Shown here: piece by piece, positions 8,142 through 16,766 of the stretch
How positions within the stretch are numbered: position 1 is the stretch's first letter
How the letters are laid out: each line of letters starts with the position of its first letter
From: JABDIP01 sp965237625
GTDB taxonomy: Bacteria > Pseudomonadota > Alphaproteobacteria > DSM-16000 > Inquilinaceae
Direction: 5' to 3'
Assembly (NCBI GenBank): GCA_965237625.1
Contig: CBDEGD010000044.1
Coordinates: 248,001 to 312,000, forward strand
Length of the DNA: 64,000 nucleotides
Program-made: the position numbers and the translations under genes
The notes under the pieces: generated by a model
What the model was told of the DNA's origin: nothing
Databases searched by the model: none
What the model saw: the letters and a program-made list of their open reading frames with translations, nothing else

Positions 8142-8507
8142 TTAATCCGGTTTGTTATCCCCATGTTCGGCCGCAACCTTTTTTGCCGGCTTTCTTGTTT
8201 TCTGTGCGGCCGGCTTTTTGGCGGCGGAAATCGACGATTTGACTGGCGCCGGGCCGGCTTGTTCCGACAGTCGCTGTTCCAGCTCAGCCACTTTTTTCGC
8301 CAGCGCCTCCTGCTCCCGACGGGCATTGGTCGCCAGTTCGCGCACGATCTCAAATTCTTCGCGGCTCACCACATCCATGCGGGCCAGCAATCGCTCGATG
8401 CGCTGGCGCATCTGAGCTTCGACCTCCTCGCGGATGCCGGTCATCGCCCCGGCAGCGCCGGCGGCGACACGCGCCAAATCGTCGAGCAGCTTGTTGTCGA
8501 CCTGCAT
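8142..8507 (-). CDS. ubiK: UbiK/YqiC-type ubiquinone biosynthesis accessory factor
   Basis: A 121-residue BMFP-domain protein. UbiK-type proteins form trimeric coiled coils that bind membranes and assist ubiquinone assembly. Residues about 1-35 carry the amphipathic helix (LLDDLARVAAGAAGAMTGI), and about 48-80 carry the coiled coil ending in EALAKKVAELEQRL. The tail (about 85-121) is Lys/Ala/Pro-rich, unlike the short tail of the E. coli protein, and may bind nucleic acid or membrane. It is transcribed divergently from lgt. A symmetric hairpin sequence sits in the gap. Confidence 0.8.
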   Translation of the reverse strand: MQVDNKLLDDLARVAAGAAGAMTGIREEVEAQMRQRIERLLARMDVVSREEFEIVRELATNARREQEALAKKVAELEQRLSEQAGPAPVKSSISAAKKPAAQKTRKPAKKVAAEHGDNKPD

Positions 8508-8577
8508 TTCGCCCTAATCCTTCGGGAAAGTGATCGCAGTATGGCGACGCAAAGGGTGCGTTGCAACATCAGCACTG

Positions 8578-8602
8578 CTAGTGGTCTGAATCAGACCACT
8601 AG
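8578..8602. promoter_or_regulatory. Near-perfect palindrome between ubiK and lgt
   Basis: CTAGTGGTCTGA (8578-8589) and TCAGACCACTAG (8591-8602) are perfect 12-base inverted arms around a single base. The gap is a divergent promoter region, so an operator is plausible. GGTC...GACC half sites recall GntR/FadR-type operators, but the spacing is longer than usual. It could also be a dispersed palindrome. Confidence 0.4.
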
Positions 8603-8728
8603 TACCGACCTTCGTTGAGGAATGACGGGTGTCATTCCCTGATGACGGTGAAGACAGGAACCAATGGGGGTCGGGCGTCCGGCCCAAAAGCCGATCGTAT
8701 CGGCTCCCTCAACACACGGGCAGCATCG

Positions 8729-9559
8729 ATGGACGGAACCGCAACGGAGTGGCTGTTCGACCCGGTCGCTTTCTGGATCTGGAAATTGCCAATTCGCTGG
8801 TACGCGTTGGCGTACCTTACCGGATTCATCCTCGGCTGGCGCTATGCGCTCCGGCTGGCGCGCACCGGGCTTGCCAAGCCGACCGTGGAAGACATGGACG
8901 AGTTCCTGACCTGGGCGGTGCTCGGCACCATTCTGGGCGGCCGCATCGGCTATGTCCTGTTCTACAGGCCGGACTATTTCGCCAGCGACCCGCTGCAGAT
9001 CCTGAAGATCTGGGAAGGCGGAATGTCGTTCCATGGCGGGATGATGGGAGTTGTCGTCGCCGCGATTCTGTTCGCCCGCCGGCGCGAGATCGCCTTTTTC
9101 GCCCTCGCCGACATCATCTGCACCGTGGCGCCGATCGGGCTGTTCTTCGGGCGCCTCGCGAATTTCAAGAATTCGGAACTTTACGGCCAGATCACCACGG
9201 TGCCCTGGGGCATCGTGTTTCCCAATGGCGGCGAGGAACCGCGGCATCCGAGCCAACTTTACGAGGCATTCCTGGAAGGCGCCGTGCTGTTCACGATCCT
9301 GGCCTTTCTGGCCCGCCGGCCGGAGACCCGGGGCCGGCCCGGCATGCTGTCCGGCCTCTTCCTGGCCGGCTATGGGCTGGCCCGCTTCACGGTCGAATTC
9401 GTCCGCCAGCCCGATGACCAGTTCCTCGAAGTCAGCGTGGACGGCAGCGTGTTCCTGGGCATGACCATGGGTCAGCTTTTGTCGGTGCCGATGGTGCTTA
9501 TCGGGCTTGGTCTGGTGGCCATGGCGCGGCGCAAGGACCGGGAGCGGATGACCGCGTGA
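8729..9559 (+). CDS. lgt: Prolipoprotein diacylglyceryl transferase
   Basis: A 276-residue inner-membrane enzyme that attaches diacylglycerol to the lipobox cysteine of prolipoproteins. It has about seven hydrophobic segments and the Lgt motifs GRIGYVLFYRPDYF (about 71-84), SFHGGMMGV (about 100-108) and GRLANFKNSELYGQ (about 140-153). ATG 8729 (MDGTATEWLFDPVAFW) fits the family; the upstream frame adds a polar stretch unlikely to be real. The stop overlaps the midA start by four bases. Several lipoproteins in this window (21026, 26794, 56919, 62807) are its likely substrates. Confidence 0.95.
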   Translation: MDGTATEWLFDPVAFWIWKLPIRWYALAYLTGFILGWRYALRLARTGLAKPTVEDMDEFLTWAVLGTILGGRIGYVLFYRPDYFASDPLQILKIWEGGMSFHGGMMGVVVAAILFARRREIAFFALADIICTVAPIGLFFGRLANFKNSELYGQITTVPWGIVFPNGGEEPRHPSQLYEAFLEGAVLFTILAFLARRPETRGRPGMLSGLFLAGYGLARFTVEFVRQPDDQFLEVSVDGSVFLGMTMGQLLSVPMVLIGLGLVAMARRKDRERMTA

Positions 9560-10665
9560 CTGCGCTACTCGAGGTCCTGCGGCGGCAGATCGCGGCCGAT
9601 GGCCCGCTGCCGGTAGACCGATACATGGCCCTGGCGCTCGGCCACCCGAGCCACGGCTATTACGCGACCCGCGATCCGCTCGGCGCCGCCGGCGATTTCA
9701 TTACCGCGCCCGAGATATCGCAGATCTTCGGCGAGTTGATCGGCATATGGCTGATCGATTGCTGGGATCGCATGGGTCGGCCCAACCCTTTCCGGCTTGT
9801 CGAGCTTGGACCCGGGCGCGGCACGCTGATGCGAGACGCCCTGCGTGCCGCCCGGGTGCTGCCTGGCTTCGCCGATGCGGCGCGGATCCATCTGGTCGAG
9901 ACCAGCCCGACCTTGAAAGCGAAACAGGCCAAGACGCTCGCCAACGTCCCATCGATCGACTGGCACGACCGGCTCGCCGACGTCCCCGACGGGCCGATGC
10001 TGGCGGTTGCGAATGAATTCTTCGATGCCCTCCCGGTTCGGCAGTTCGAGCGGGCACGTTCAGGCTGGCGGGAACGTTTGGTCACCGCCGATGCGGAGAC
10101 CGGCACCCTTCGGTTCGTCCTGTCGGACCGCCCGGACCCTGTCATCGAGCAATTGCCCATTGCGGCCGAGAACTCAAAGCCGGGGGCCATTGTCGAAATC
10201 TGCCCGGCTGGGCTCGCCATCGCCGCCGACCTTGGCCGCCGGATCGCCGAAGAGGGCGGCGCGGCGCTGATCATCGACTACGGACATACGCGGTCGGCGC
10301 AAGGCGAGACATTGCAGGCGGTTCGCCGGCATCGCTACGCCGATCCGCTGGTCGATCCCGGCGAATCCGATCTGACGGCGCATGTGGACTTTGCCATGCT
10401 TGCCGATGCCGCCCGCGAGGCCGGTGCCGGTATTTGCGGCCCATCGACGCAGGCGGCCTGGCTGGAAGAGATGGGGATTGGCCTGCGTGCGGCGCGATTG
10501 AAACAATCTGCCGGTGACGAGCAAGCCGCGGATATCGACGCCGCGGTCCTTCGGTTGACGTCACCGGACCAGATGGGAGAGTTGTTCAAGATCATGTCTC
10601 TCTCGGCCGCCACCCTGATGCCCACAGCCGGGCTGGCGCACGCCGACGGACCGGTCTCTCGATGA
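9556..10665 (+). CDS. midA: Class I SAM-dependent methyltransferase, MidA/NDUFAF7 family
   Basis: A 369-residue methyltransferase of the MidA family; the mitochondrial relative NDUFAF7 methylates an arginine of complex I. N-terminal MALALGHPSHGYYATRDPLG (about 24-43) and GDFITAPEISQIFGELIGIW (about 46-65) are typical, and the SAM site is seen as LVELGPGRGTLM (about 80-91). ANEFFDALPVRQFE follows. The start is a GTG at 9556 that overlaps the lgt stop (GTGA), and the stop overlaps the pgeF start (ATGA), so the three genes form a tightly coupled operon. Activity on bacterial complex I is inferred. Confidence 0.9.
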   Translation: MTALLEVLRRQIAADGPLPVDRYMALALGHPSHGYYATRDPLGAAGDFITAPEISQIFGELIGIWLIDCWDRMGRPNPFRLVELGPGRGTLMRDALRAARVLPGFADAARIHLVETSPTLKAKQAKTLANVPSIDWHDRLADVPDGPMLAVANEFFDALPVRQFERARSGWRERLVTADAETGTLRFVLSDRPDPVIEQLPIAAENSKPGAIVEICPAGLAIAADLGRRIAEEGGAALIIDYGHTRSAQGETLQAVRRHRYADPLVDPGESDLTAHVDFAMLADAAREAGAGICGPSTQAAWLEEMGIGLRAARLKQSAGDEQAADIDAAVLRLTSPDQMGELFKIMSLSAATLMPTAGLAHADGPVSR

Positions 10666-11429
10666 TCGTTCTGGACTCGCTCGCCCGGCTGCCGGCGATC
10701 CGACACGGGTTCTTTTCCCGGATCGGCGGGGTCAGCGACGGCATCTACGCCGCGAAGAATTGCGGTTTCGGATCGGGCGACAAGCCGGACAACGTGGCCC
10801 GCAACCGGGCCCGTTGTATCGCCGAGATGGCCGATAGCGCCGCGGCGCTGGTCACCGCCTATCAGGTCCACAGCGACCGGGTGAAGATCGTCGACGTCCC
10901 CTGGCAACCGGGGGATGCGCCAAAAGTCGATGCGATAGTCACCGACCGGCCGAACATAGCGCTTGGTATTCTGACCGCCGATTGCGCGCCGGTGCTGTTC
11001 GCGGACCCGGAAGCCGCCGTGATCGGCGGCGCCCATGCCGGCTGGAAAGGTGCGATCGGCGGGGTGCTGCATGCCACGGTCGATGCCATGGTATCCCTGG
11101 GCGCGGCCCGGCACCGGATCGTCGCGGCGGTCGGCCCCTGCATCGCCCAAGCCTCCTATGAGGTCGGACCGGAATTCCGCGAGCGGTTCCTGACCGCCGA
11201 CCCGACGAATGACCGGTTTTTTCGTGACGGCACTCGTCCGGACCATCCCCATTTCGACCTCAAGGGCTATATCGCCGCGCGGCTTGGGCTGCTCGGGCTC
11301 GCTGGATTCGAGGTCGACGGTCACGACACCGTCGCCGAGGAGGAAAAGTTCTTCAGCTATCGCCGAGCAACCCAACGGGGCGAAGAGGATTATGGCCGGC
11401 TACTGTCGGCCATCATGATCGACACCTGA
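10662..11429 (+). CDS. pgeF: Peptidoglycan editing factor / polyphenol oxidase, PgeF (YfiH) family
   Basis: A 255-residue protein of the YfiH/DUF152 family. Members have been described as laccase-like polyphenol oxidases, purine nucleosidases, and hydrolases that edit L-serine out of peptidoglycan precursors. The metal-site residues lie in YQVHSD (about residues 67-72), LTADCAPVLFAD (about 105-116) and GAHAGWKGAIGG (about 125-136). GPCIAQASYEVG follows. It is the last gene of the lgt-midA-pgeF operon, with a four-base overlap. Length is normal and the motif set is intact. Confidence 0.9.
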   Translation: MIVLDSLARLPAIRHGFFSRIGGVSDGIYAAKNCGFGSGDKPDNVARNRARCIAEMADSAAALVTAYQVHSDRVKIVDVPWQPGDAPKVDAIVTDRPNIALGILTADCAPVLFADPEAAVIGGAHAGWKGAIGGVLHATVDAMVSLGAARHRIVAAVGPCIAQASYEVGPEFRERFLTADPTNDRFFRDGTRPDHPHFDLKGYIAARLGLLGLAGFEVDGHDTVAEEEKFFSYRRATQRGEEDYGRLLSAIMIDT

Positions 11430-11518
11430 TTTCGCTGCAAAGCACCGCCGGTATTTACCGGGTGGTAAGGCTGCCGGGCTAAGCTGTTCGCGGATTTTGG
11501 AAGGGCGATCGGCGGCAA

Positions 11519-12172
11519 ATGGGGATTGCGTCCATCGGATCGGTGTTTGTTGGGGCCCCGGGCGGCCGGTCCGGAATCGTGCTTGATGCACGTCCGGTGC
11601 CGGGCGTCGACGATCAGGACCGCATTGCCTTGCGGATCGCGTCCCGAGACACTGCCGCCCCGTCCAACACCACTCAGACCGCACCAAGTTCAACCGGCGA
11701 GACCCAATCGAGCCTGCGGGCGGAACTGGCTGAGGCGATCCGCGAACGCGATACGGCGAAGCCGGCGGTGGCGCGGAGCCCCGACCAATTGGCGCCGCAG
11801 GATCGGGCGGTCGTCGAGCAACTGCGGCAACGCGACGCCCAAGTGCGTCAGGAGGAAAACGCCCATGCCGGTGGGGCCGGCTCCCTGGCCGGGCCGATCT
11901 CCTATGTCTATCAACGCGGCCCGGATGGCCGGCAATACGCCGTCGGCGGCTCAGTGCCGATAACCGTCCGTTCCGTCACCGGCGACCCGAACGAGGCCCG
12001 CCGGCTTGGCGGCAAGCTCGCCGCCGCGGCGCTGGCGGCCACCAACCCTTCGGCCGCCGACCTTGCCGCAGCTTCCCGGGCCTATCGATTCGGCGCTGCG
12101 GAAACCACCGATTTCCGGGCCGACTCACCTGAGAAATCGGAGCCCGGCACGACGCTGGACCGGCGGGCCTGA
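11519..12172 (+). CDS. SprA-like putative metalloprotease with altered HExxH motif
   Basis: A 217-residue protein whose C-terminal half matches the SprA-related putative metalloprotease family: QLRQRDAQVRQEENAHAGGA (about 101-120), SYVYQRGPDGRQYAVGGSV (about 128-146), then an Ala-rich helix. The family normally has VRxHExAH, where HExxH binds zinc. Here residue 112 is Glu instead of His (VRQEENAH), so zinc binding should be impaired. Residues about 40-95 are low in complexity. There is no clear ribosome site, and an internal start is possible. It follows the lgt operon on the same strand. Physiological role unknown. Confidence 0.72.
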   Translation: MGIASIGSVFVGAPGGRSGIVLDARPVPGVDDQDRIALRIASRDTAAPSNTTQTAPSSTGETQSSLRAELAEAIRERDTAKPAVARSPDQLAPQDRAVVEQLRQRDAQVRQEENAHAGGAGSLAGPISYVYQRGPDGRQYAVGGSVPITVRSVTGDPNEARRLGGKLAAAALAATNPSAADLAAASRAYRFGAAETTDFRADSPEKSEPGTTLDRRA

Positions 12173-12342
12173 GTGCCAGGCCATGGATTCCAGCGGCTTG
12201 GCTATAGGACGTTTACATGTCGAATTCGCCTTGATATATCCACGCCCGACTCCCGGCAGGGGGGTCGGCTACCGGCTCTAGCCGCGGCGGCACGAGGCGG
12301 GAGGGCTGCCCGCGAAATAGCCGCCAAACGAACTCCATCGAC

Positions 12343-13275
12343 ATGAAAATCATAGCCTGCAACAGCAATCGACCGCTGAGTGAGGCGATTTCCGCCGCCC
12401 TCAAGATTCCGTTGACCAAGGCCAGCATCCGCCGTTTCGCGGATATGGAGGTCTTCGTCGAGATCCTGGAGAATGTGCGTGGCGAGGATGTCTTCGTCTG
12501 CCAATCGACCAGCTTTCCGGCGAACGATCATCTGATGGAGCTGCTAGTCGCCATCGACGCGCTGAGGCGCGGATCGGCCCGGCGTATCACCGCCGTCCTA
12601 CCCTATTTCGGCTATGCCAGGCAGGATCGCAAGACCGGCCCCAGGACGCCGATCTCCGCCAAGCTGGTGGCCAATCTGATCACCCGCGCCGGGGCCGACC
12701 GGGTGCTGACCCTCGATCTGCATGCCGCGCAGATTCAGGGCTTCTTCGACATCCCGGTGGACAACCTCTATGCCTCGCCGATGTTCACGAAAGACATCAA
12801 GGAGAACACCAACGGCAGCGATCTGGTGATCGTATCTCCGGATGTGGGCGGCGTGCTGCGGGCACGGTCGGTCGCCAAGCGCCTGGATGCCGGCCTAGCC
12901 ATCATCGACAAGCGTCGGGAACGGGCCGGCGTGTCGGAGGTGATGCATGTGATCGGTGAGGTCGAGGGCCGCAAATGCGTCTTGGTCGACGACCTCGTCG
13001 ACAGTGCCGGGACGCTATGCAACGCAGCGGTGGCCCTGAAGGAGGCCGGCGCCGAGTCGGTCAGCGCCTACACGACCCATGGCGTGCTGTCCGGGGACGC
13101 GGTCGCCCGGGTGGCGGCGTCGCCAATGGATGCGCTGGTCACCACCGACAGCATCATGGCCACCGAGGCGGTGCGGGTCAGCCACAACATCCGGCAGATC
13201 TCAATCGCCCGGTTGATGGCCGATGCGATATCCCGGATCTCCGAAGAACGTTCGGTGTCGAGCCTGTTCGACTGA
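12343..13275 (+). CDS. prs: Ribose-phosphate pyrophosphokinase
   Basis: A 310-residue PRPP synthase, which makes phosphoribosyl pyrophosphate from ribose-5-phosphate and ATP for nucleotide, His and Trp synthesis. The N-terminus (MKIIACNSNRPLSEAI), ATP-binding RRITAVLPYFGYARQDRK (about 86-103), the flexible-loop region with DKRRERAG (about 189-196) and the PRPP site KCVLVDDLVDSAGTLCNAA (about 210-228) are all present. Length is normal. No strong ribosome site is seen before the ATG. A 170-base leader separates it from the SprA-like gene. Confidence 0.96.
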   Translation: MKIIACNSNRPLSEAISAALKIPLTKASIRRFADMEVFVEILENVRGEDVFVCQSTSFPANDHLMELLVAIDALRRGSARRITAVLPYFGYARQDRKTGPRTPISAKLVANLITRAGADRVLTLDLHAAQIQGFFDIPVDNLYASPMFTKDIKENTNGSDLVIVSPDVGGVLRARSVAKRLDAGLAIIDKRRERAGVSEVMHVIGEVEGRKCVLVDDLVDSAGTLCNAAVALKEAGAESVSAYTTHGVLSGDAVARVAASPMDALVTTDSIMATEAVRVSHNIRQISIARLMADAISRISEERSVSSLFD

Positions 13276-13297
13276 GGGAATGTGGAGCAGCCTCGCG

Positions 13298-13741
13298 TTA
13301 GCGCGGCAGCGCCTTTCGCATTGCCACCTTGCTTCCCTGTCGGCTCACCTCCGACCACCCATTCCGCGCATAGAGACCAATGGTCTCCGGCATCCCCGCA
13401 TGAGTGCTGAGACGCATTTCCGAAAATCCGCGAGCGACCGCCTCGGTCTCGGCAAGCGTCAGCAACGCCCTCCCCAATCCAGTGCCTCTACCATCGGGAT
13501 GCACCGCCACGTTGGCGAGCAGCATAAAGCCGTCGCCCGGGATGAGGACCAGCCCACCGACGATCCTGCCGCTGGCCTCCGCCACCCACACGAGATGCTC
13601 GGCGATCTCCCCGCCGCAATCCTCTGACATGGGCGGCAAGTCGGCGATACGGTCGGCATACTGCGCGTATGCCGCATCGAGGCAGTCGCCGAGGCCATCG
13701 GCATCCGGCAATTCGGCTCTGCGTATGGCCCAGTTTTCCAT
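13298..13741 (-). CDS. GNAT-family N-acetyltransferase
   Basis: A 147-residue GNAT acetyltransferase. Motif A reads LLANVAVHPDGRGTGLGRALLTLAE (about residues 74-98), which holds the acetyl-CoA pyrophosphate loop (GRGTGLGRAL). STHAGMPETIGLYARNGWSEVSR follows, the usual NxxxxxLYxxxGF-type end. The start MENWAIRRAEL at 13741 gives normal length; an ATG at 13822 would add 27 atypical residues. It converges on prs with only 22 bases between the stops. The substrate cannot be predicted. Confidence 0.85.
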   Translation of the reverse strand: MENWAIRRAELPDADGLGDCLDAAYAQYADRIADLPPMSEDCGGEIAEHLVWVAEASGRIVGGLVLIPGDGFMLLANVAVHPDGRGTGLGRALLTLAETEAVARGFSEMRLSTHAGMPETIGLYARNGWSEVSRQGSKVAMRKALPR

Positions 13742-13992
13742 GGTGAAACGGCCTCGTCCGGTAACGGGTGGCAGATCGCCATTGCGCCGAAACTTCGCCC
13801 CTGGCGGCATTGGAACCGACAAGCGTCAGCCGATGCGTCGGGTAGCGCGGTTGGCGTCCCGCGCATGGTACAGGCTCCGGCTCATCCAACGGTCGGATTT
13901 TTCGCCCTCTACGCGAAGCAGGCATTGGACAAACGGCCGACACGCTGCTACATCACCGCCCTCCGTACTGGCATTGCTATGAACGGTTTGGT

Positions 13993-14028
13993 GGCGTCGA
14001 CACCCCTGGAGGTCGGCGCCGGTTTTTT
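13993..14028 (+). terminator. Terminator-like hairpin in the rplY leader (possible attenuator)
   Basis: GGCGTCGA (13993-14000) pairs with TCGGCGCC (14013-14020) with one G-U, extended inside by ACC/GGT, and is followed by GG and seven T. This is an intrinsic terminator shape lying only 18 bases before the rplY start. That position suits transcription attenuation or stops read-through from upstream. The rest of the gap (13742-13992) shows no gene. Confidence 0.55.
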
Positions 14029-14046
14029 TGTGATTGGAGACACGAC

Positions 14047-14733
14047 ATGGCCGATATGATTGTCATCGAGGCCGAAGCGCGCGACCGGGCCGGTAAGGGG
14101 GCAGCAAGGGCGGCGCGACGGGCTGGAATGATCCCAAGCGTAATCTACGGCGACAAGAAGCCGCCGGTTCCCATCTCCATCGAGGCGCTGCGCCTGCGGC
14201 TGCTGATGCGCGACCCCGGCTACGCCACCTTCCTCTACGACATCAAGGTCGGCGACACCAACCACCGCACCCTGGCCCGTGACGTGCAGTACGACCCGGT
14301 CAGCGACCAGGTGATCCACGTCGATTTCCTGCGCGTCAGCGAGCGCACGACCATCACCGTCGAGGTGCCGGTCCAGTTCATCAACGAAGAGGAAGCGCCG
14401 GGCCTGAAGACCGGCGGCGTGCTGAACGTGGTGCGCTTCACGGTCGAACTGGTCTGCCGCGCCGACAGCATTCCGGAGAAGCTCGTCTGCGATCTCACCG
14501 GCATCGAGCTGGGCGAGAGCATTCACATCAGCGCATTCGATCTGCCCGAAGGCGTCACGCCGGCTATTACCGACCGTGACTTCACCGTCGCCACCATCGC
14601 CGTGCCGTCTGCCGTGAAGGTCGAGGCGGAGGACGCCGCCGCCGCCGCGGAGGCGGAGGCTGCCGAGGCCGGCGAAGGCGAAGAGGGCGAAGAGATCGAG
14701 GGCGACGAAGAGGCCGAGGGCGGCGAGGAGTAG
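14047..14733 (+). CDS. rplY: 50S ribosomal protein L25, long (Ctc) form
   Basis: A 228-residue L25/general stress protein Ctc. The N-terminal domain (about 1-95) binds 5S rRNA: EAEARDRAGKGAARAARRAG, then VIYGDKKPPVPISIE, DIKVGDTNHRTLARDVQYDP. The second beta domain (about 100-190) is the Ctc extension. The tail (about 195-228) is a run of Glu/Ala/Gly, very acidic. It begins an rplY-pth-ychF cluster, a common bacterial arrangement. A terminator-like hairpin lies in its leader. Confidence 0.95.
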   Translation: MADMIVIEAEARDRAGKGAARAARRAGMIPSVIYGDKKPPVPISIEALRLRLLMRDPGYATFLYDIKVGDTNHRTLARDVQYDPVSDQVIHVDFLRVSERTTITVEVPVQFINEEEAPGLKTGGVLNVVRFTVELVCRADSIPEKLVCDLTGIELGESIHISAFDLPEGVTPAITDRDFTVATIAVPSAVKVEAEDAAAAAEAEAAEAGEGEEGEEIEGDEEAEGGEE

Positions 14734-14769
14734 GCTCCACAGCCTCACCCCGAACGGGGCGGATCACGC

Positions 14770-15354
14770 ATGCTGCTTGTCGTGGGTCTGGGCAATCCGG
14801 GCCAGGAACACGCCTATCACCGGCACAATATCGGCTTCATGGCGGTGGACGACATAGTCCACCGCCATGCCTTCGGGCCGTTCCGGGACCGGTTCCAAGG
14901 CCGGCTGTCCGAGGGCCGGATGGCCGGCGATAAGGCGCTTGTTCTCAAACCGTCGACCTATATGAACCTGTCCGGCCAGTCGGTCGGCGAGGCCATGCGC
15001 TATTTCAAGCTGACTCCGGAACAGGTTGTCGTTGTCTATGACGAGTTGGATCTGGCGCCAGGCAAGTGCCGGGTCAAACGCGGCGGCGGCACCGGCGGAC
15101 ATAACGGCATCCGATCCCTCGACCGGCATATCGGGCCGGATTACTGGCGGATCCGCCTTGGCATCGGTCATCCGGGCCATAAGGACCGGGTGCACGGCTA
15201 TGTGCTGCATGATTTCGCCAAGGCGGATGAGGCGTGGCTGGACCCGCTGCTGGAGGCGGTTGCCGAGGCGTTCCCGCTGATCGCCGAGGGGGAGCCGGAG
15301 AAATTCATGACCAAGGTCGCCATGCTTACCGGGCCAGCCGAAACCAAGAGCTGA
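14770..15354 (+). CDS. pth: Peptidyl-tRNA hydrolase
   Basis: A 194-residue enzyme that frees tRNA from prematurely released peptidyl-tRNA. The active site is intact: Asn9 in VGLGNPGQEHAYHRHNIG, catalytic His19, Asp in YDELDLAPGKCRVKRGG (about 93) and GGGTGGHNGIRSL with its Asn (about 114). DYWRIRLGIGHPG follows. Length matches the family. It sits 36 bases after rplY and 24 before ychF on the same strand, so co-transcription is likely. Confidence 0.96.
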   Translation: MLLVVGLGNPGQEHAYHRHNIGFMAVDDIVHRHAFGPFRDRFQGRLSEGRMAGDKALVLKPSTYMNLSGQSVGEAMRYFKLTPEQVVVVYDELDLAPGKCRVKRGGGTGGHNGIRSLDRHIGPDYWRIRLGIGHPGHKDRVHGYVLHDFAKADEAWLDPLLEAVAEAFPLIAEGEPEKFMTKVAMLTGPAETKS

Positions 15355-15378
15355 GCGGAATTCGAAGGAGCCCCGAGC

Positions 15379-16476
15379 GTGGGATTCAAATGCGGAATCG
15401 TCGGCCTGCCCAATGTCGGCAAGTCGACGCTGTTCAATGCGCTGACTTCGACCCAGGCGGCGGAGTCGGCAAACTACCCGTTCTGCACCATCGAGCCGAA
15501 TGTCGGCCGGGTCGGCGTACCGGACGAACGGCTGGACAGGCTCGCGGCCATTGGCGGCTCGGCCAAGATCATCCCGACCCAGCTTGAGTTCGTCGACATC
15601 GCCGGGCTGGTGCGCGGCGCCTCGAAGGGCGAAGGGCTGGGCAACCAGTTCCTGGGCCATGTCCGCGAGGTCGACGCCATCCTGCATGTGCTGCGCTGCT
15701 TCGAGGGCGACGTGACCCATGTGGAGGGCTCGATCGATCCGGTCCGCGATGCGGAAACCGTCGAGACTGAATTGATTCTGGCCGATATGGAAAGCGTCGA
15801 ACGACGCATCCTGGCAGCGACGAAACGGGCCCGCGGCGGTGAAAAGGAAGCCAAGGCGCAGTTGGCGGTGATGGAAGCGCTGCTGCCGGTATTGCAGGAC
15901 GGGCGACCGGCTCGGACTGCCTTGCCGTCCAAGGACGATGAGGCGGCGTTCCAATCGCTGCAATTGCTGACCGCCAAACCGGTGCTGTATGTCTGCAATG
16001 TCGGAGAGGACGAGGCCGGCACCGGCAACGCAATGTCACACGCTGTGACTGAAATGGCGTCCCGCCAGGGCGCCGATTCCGTGGTGATCTCTGCCGCCAT
16101 CGAGGCCGAGTTGGCGCAATTGCCGGACCCGGAAGACAAGGCCGATTTTCTCGACTCACTGGGCCTGGAACTGGCCGGACTCGAAAAGGTGATCCGGGCC
16201 GGTTATGGGCTGCTGGGGCTGCTGACCTTCTTTACGGTGGGCCCCAAGGAAGCGCGGGCCTGGACGGTTCACAACGGTGCCAGCGCGCCGGAGGCCGCCG
16301 GCGTCATCCATACCGATTTCCAGCGCGGCTTCATCCGGGCCGAGACGATCGACTATGACTCCTTCGTGACCTTGGGCGGAGAGCAGCCAGCCAAGGACGC
16401 CGGAAAGATGCGCCAGGAAGGCAAGGATTACGCGGTCCAGGATGGTGACGTGCTGCATTTCCGATTCAACGTCTGA
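15379..16476 (+). CDS. ychF: Redox-regulated ATPase YchF (Obg-like)
   Basis: A 365-residue P-loop protein of the Obg/OLA1 family that hydrolyses ATP rather than GTP and binds ribosomes. It has the P-loop GIVGLPNVGKSTLFNAL (about 6-22), switch region FVDIAGLVRGASKGEGLGNQ (about 72-91), LYVCNVGEDE at the NKxD-equivalent position, and the C-terminal TGS domain with YAVQDGDVLHFRFNV. The start is a GTG at 15379 with GGAG 5-8 bases upstream. Linkage with pth is common across bacteria. Confidence 0.95.
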   Translation: MGFKCGIVGLPNVGKSTLFNALTSTQAAESANYPFCTIEPNVGRVGVPDERLDRLAAIGGSAKIIPTQLEFVDIAGLVRGASKGEGLGNQFLGHVREVDAILHVLRCFEGDVTHVEGSIDPVRDAETVETELILADMESVERRILAATKRARGGEKEAKAQLAVMEALLPVLQDGRPARTALPSKDDEAAFQSLQLLTAKPVLYVCNVGEDEAGTGNAMSHAVTEMASRQGADSVVISAAIEAELAQLPDPEDKADFLDSLGLELAGLEKVIRAGYGLLGLLTFFTVGPKEARAWTVHNGASAPEAAGVIHTDFQRGFIRAETIDYDSFVTLGGEQPAKDAGKMRQEGKDYAVQDGDVLHFRFNV

Positions 16477-16486
16477 CGAACAATCT

Positions 16487-16522
16487 GTGATATGCCGGTC
16501 CGCCAACGCCCGGCATTGTCAC
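16487..16522 (+). terminator. Hairpin after ychF
   Basis: GTGATATGCCGG (16487-16498) pairs with CCGGCATTGTCAC (16510-16522) with one bulged base. It lies 11 bases after the ychF stop. There is no T-tract, so it may stabilise the 3' end or act with Rho. The following 16523-16766 is A+T-rich non-coding DNA that probably holds the promoter of the next gene; a TTGACA is at 16611-16616, but no good -10 is seen. Confidence 0.35.
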
Positions 16523-16766
16523 AACCTCAGACTATTGCGGCCTACGCGTTGATCTCATTGATTATTTCGCCACTCACCTCCTGCGGCAAAGAAATAGACT
16601 TAACGAAACATTGACAATGCTCACTTAATCTCTGATTAACTATTTCATCTATTGTACACTTTATTTGCACTGTTGATGTCACAACTTTTGCACAACTATA
16701 GAATCAATAACCCGTCTATAGTAAAGCTTCGAATTCGGGCCAACGACCGGGTAAGGAGTGAGCGCG

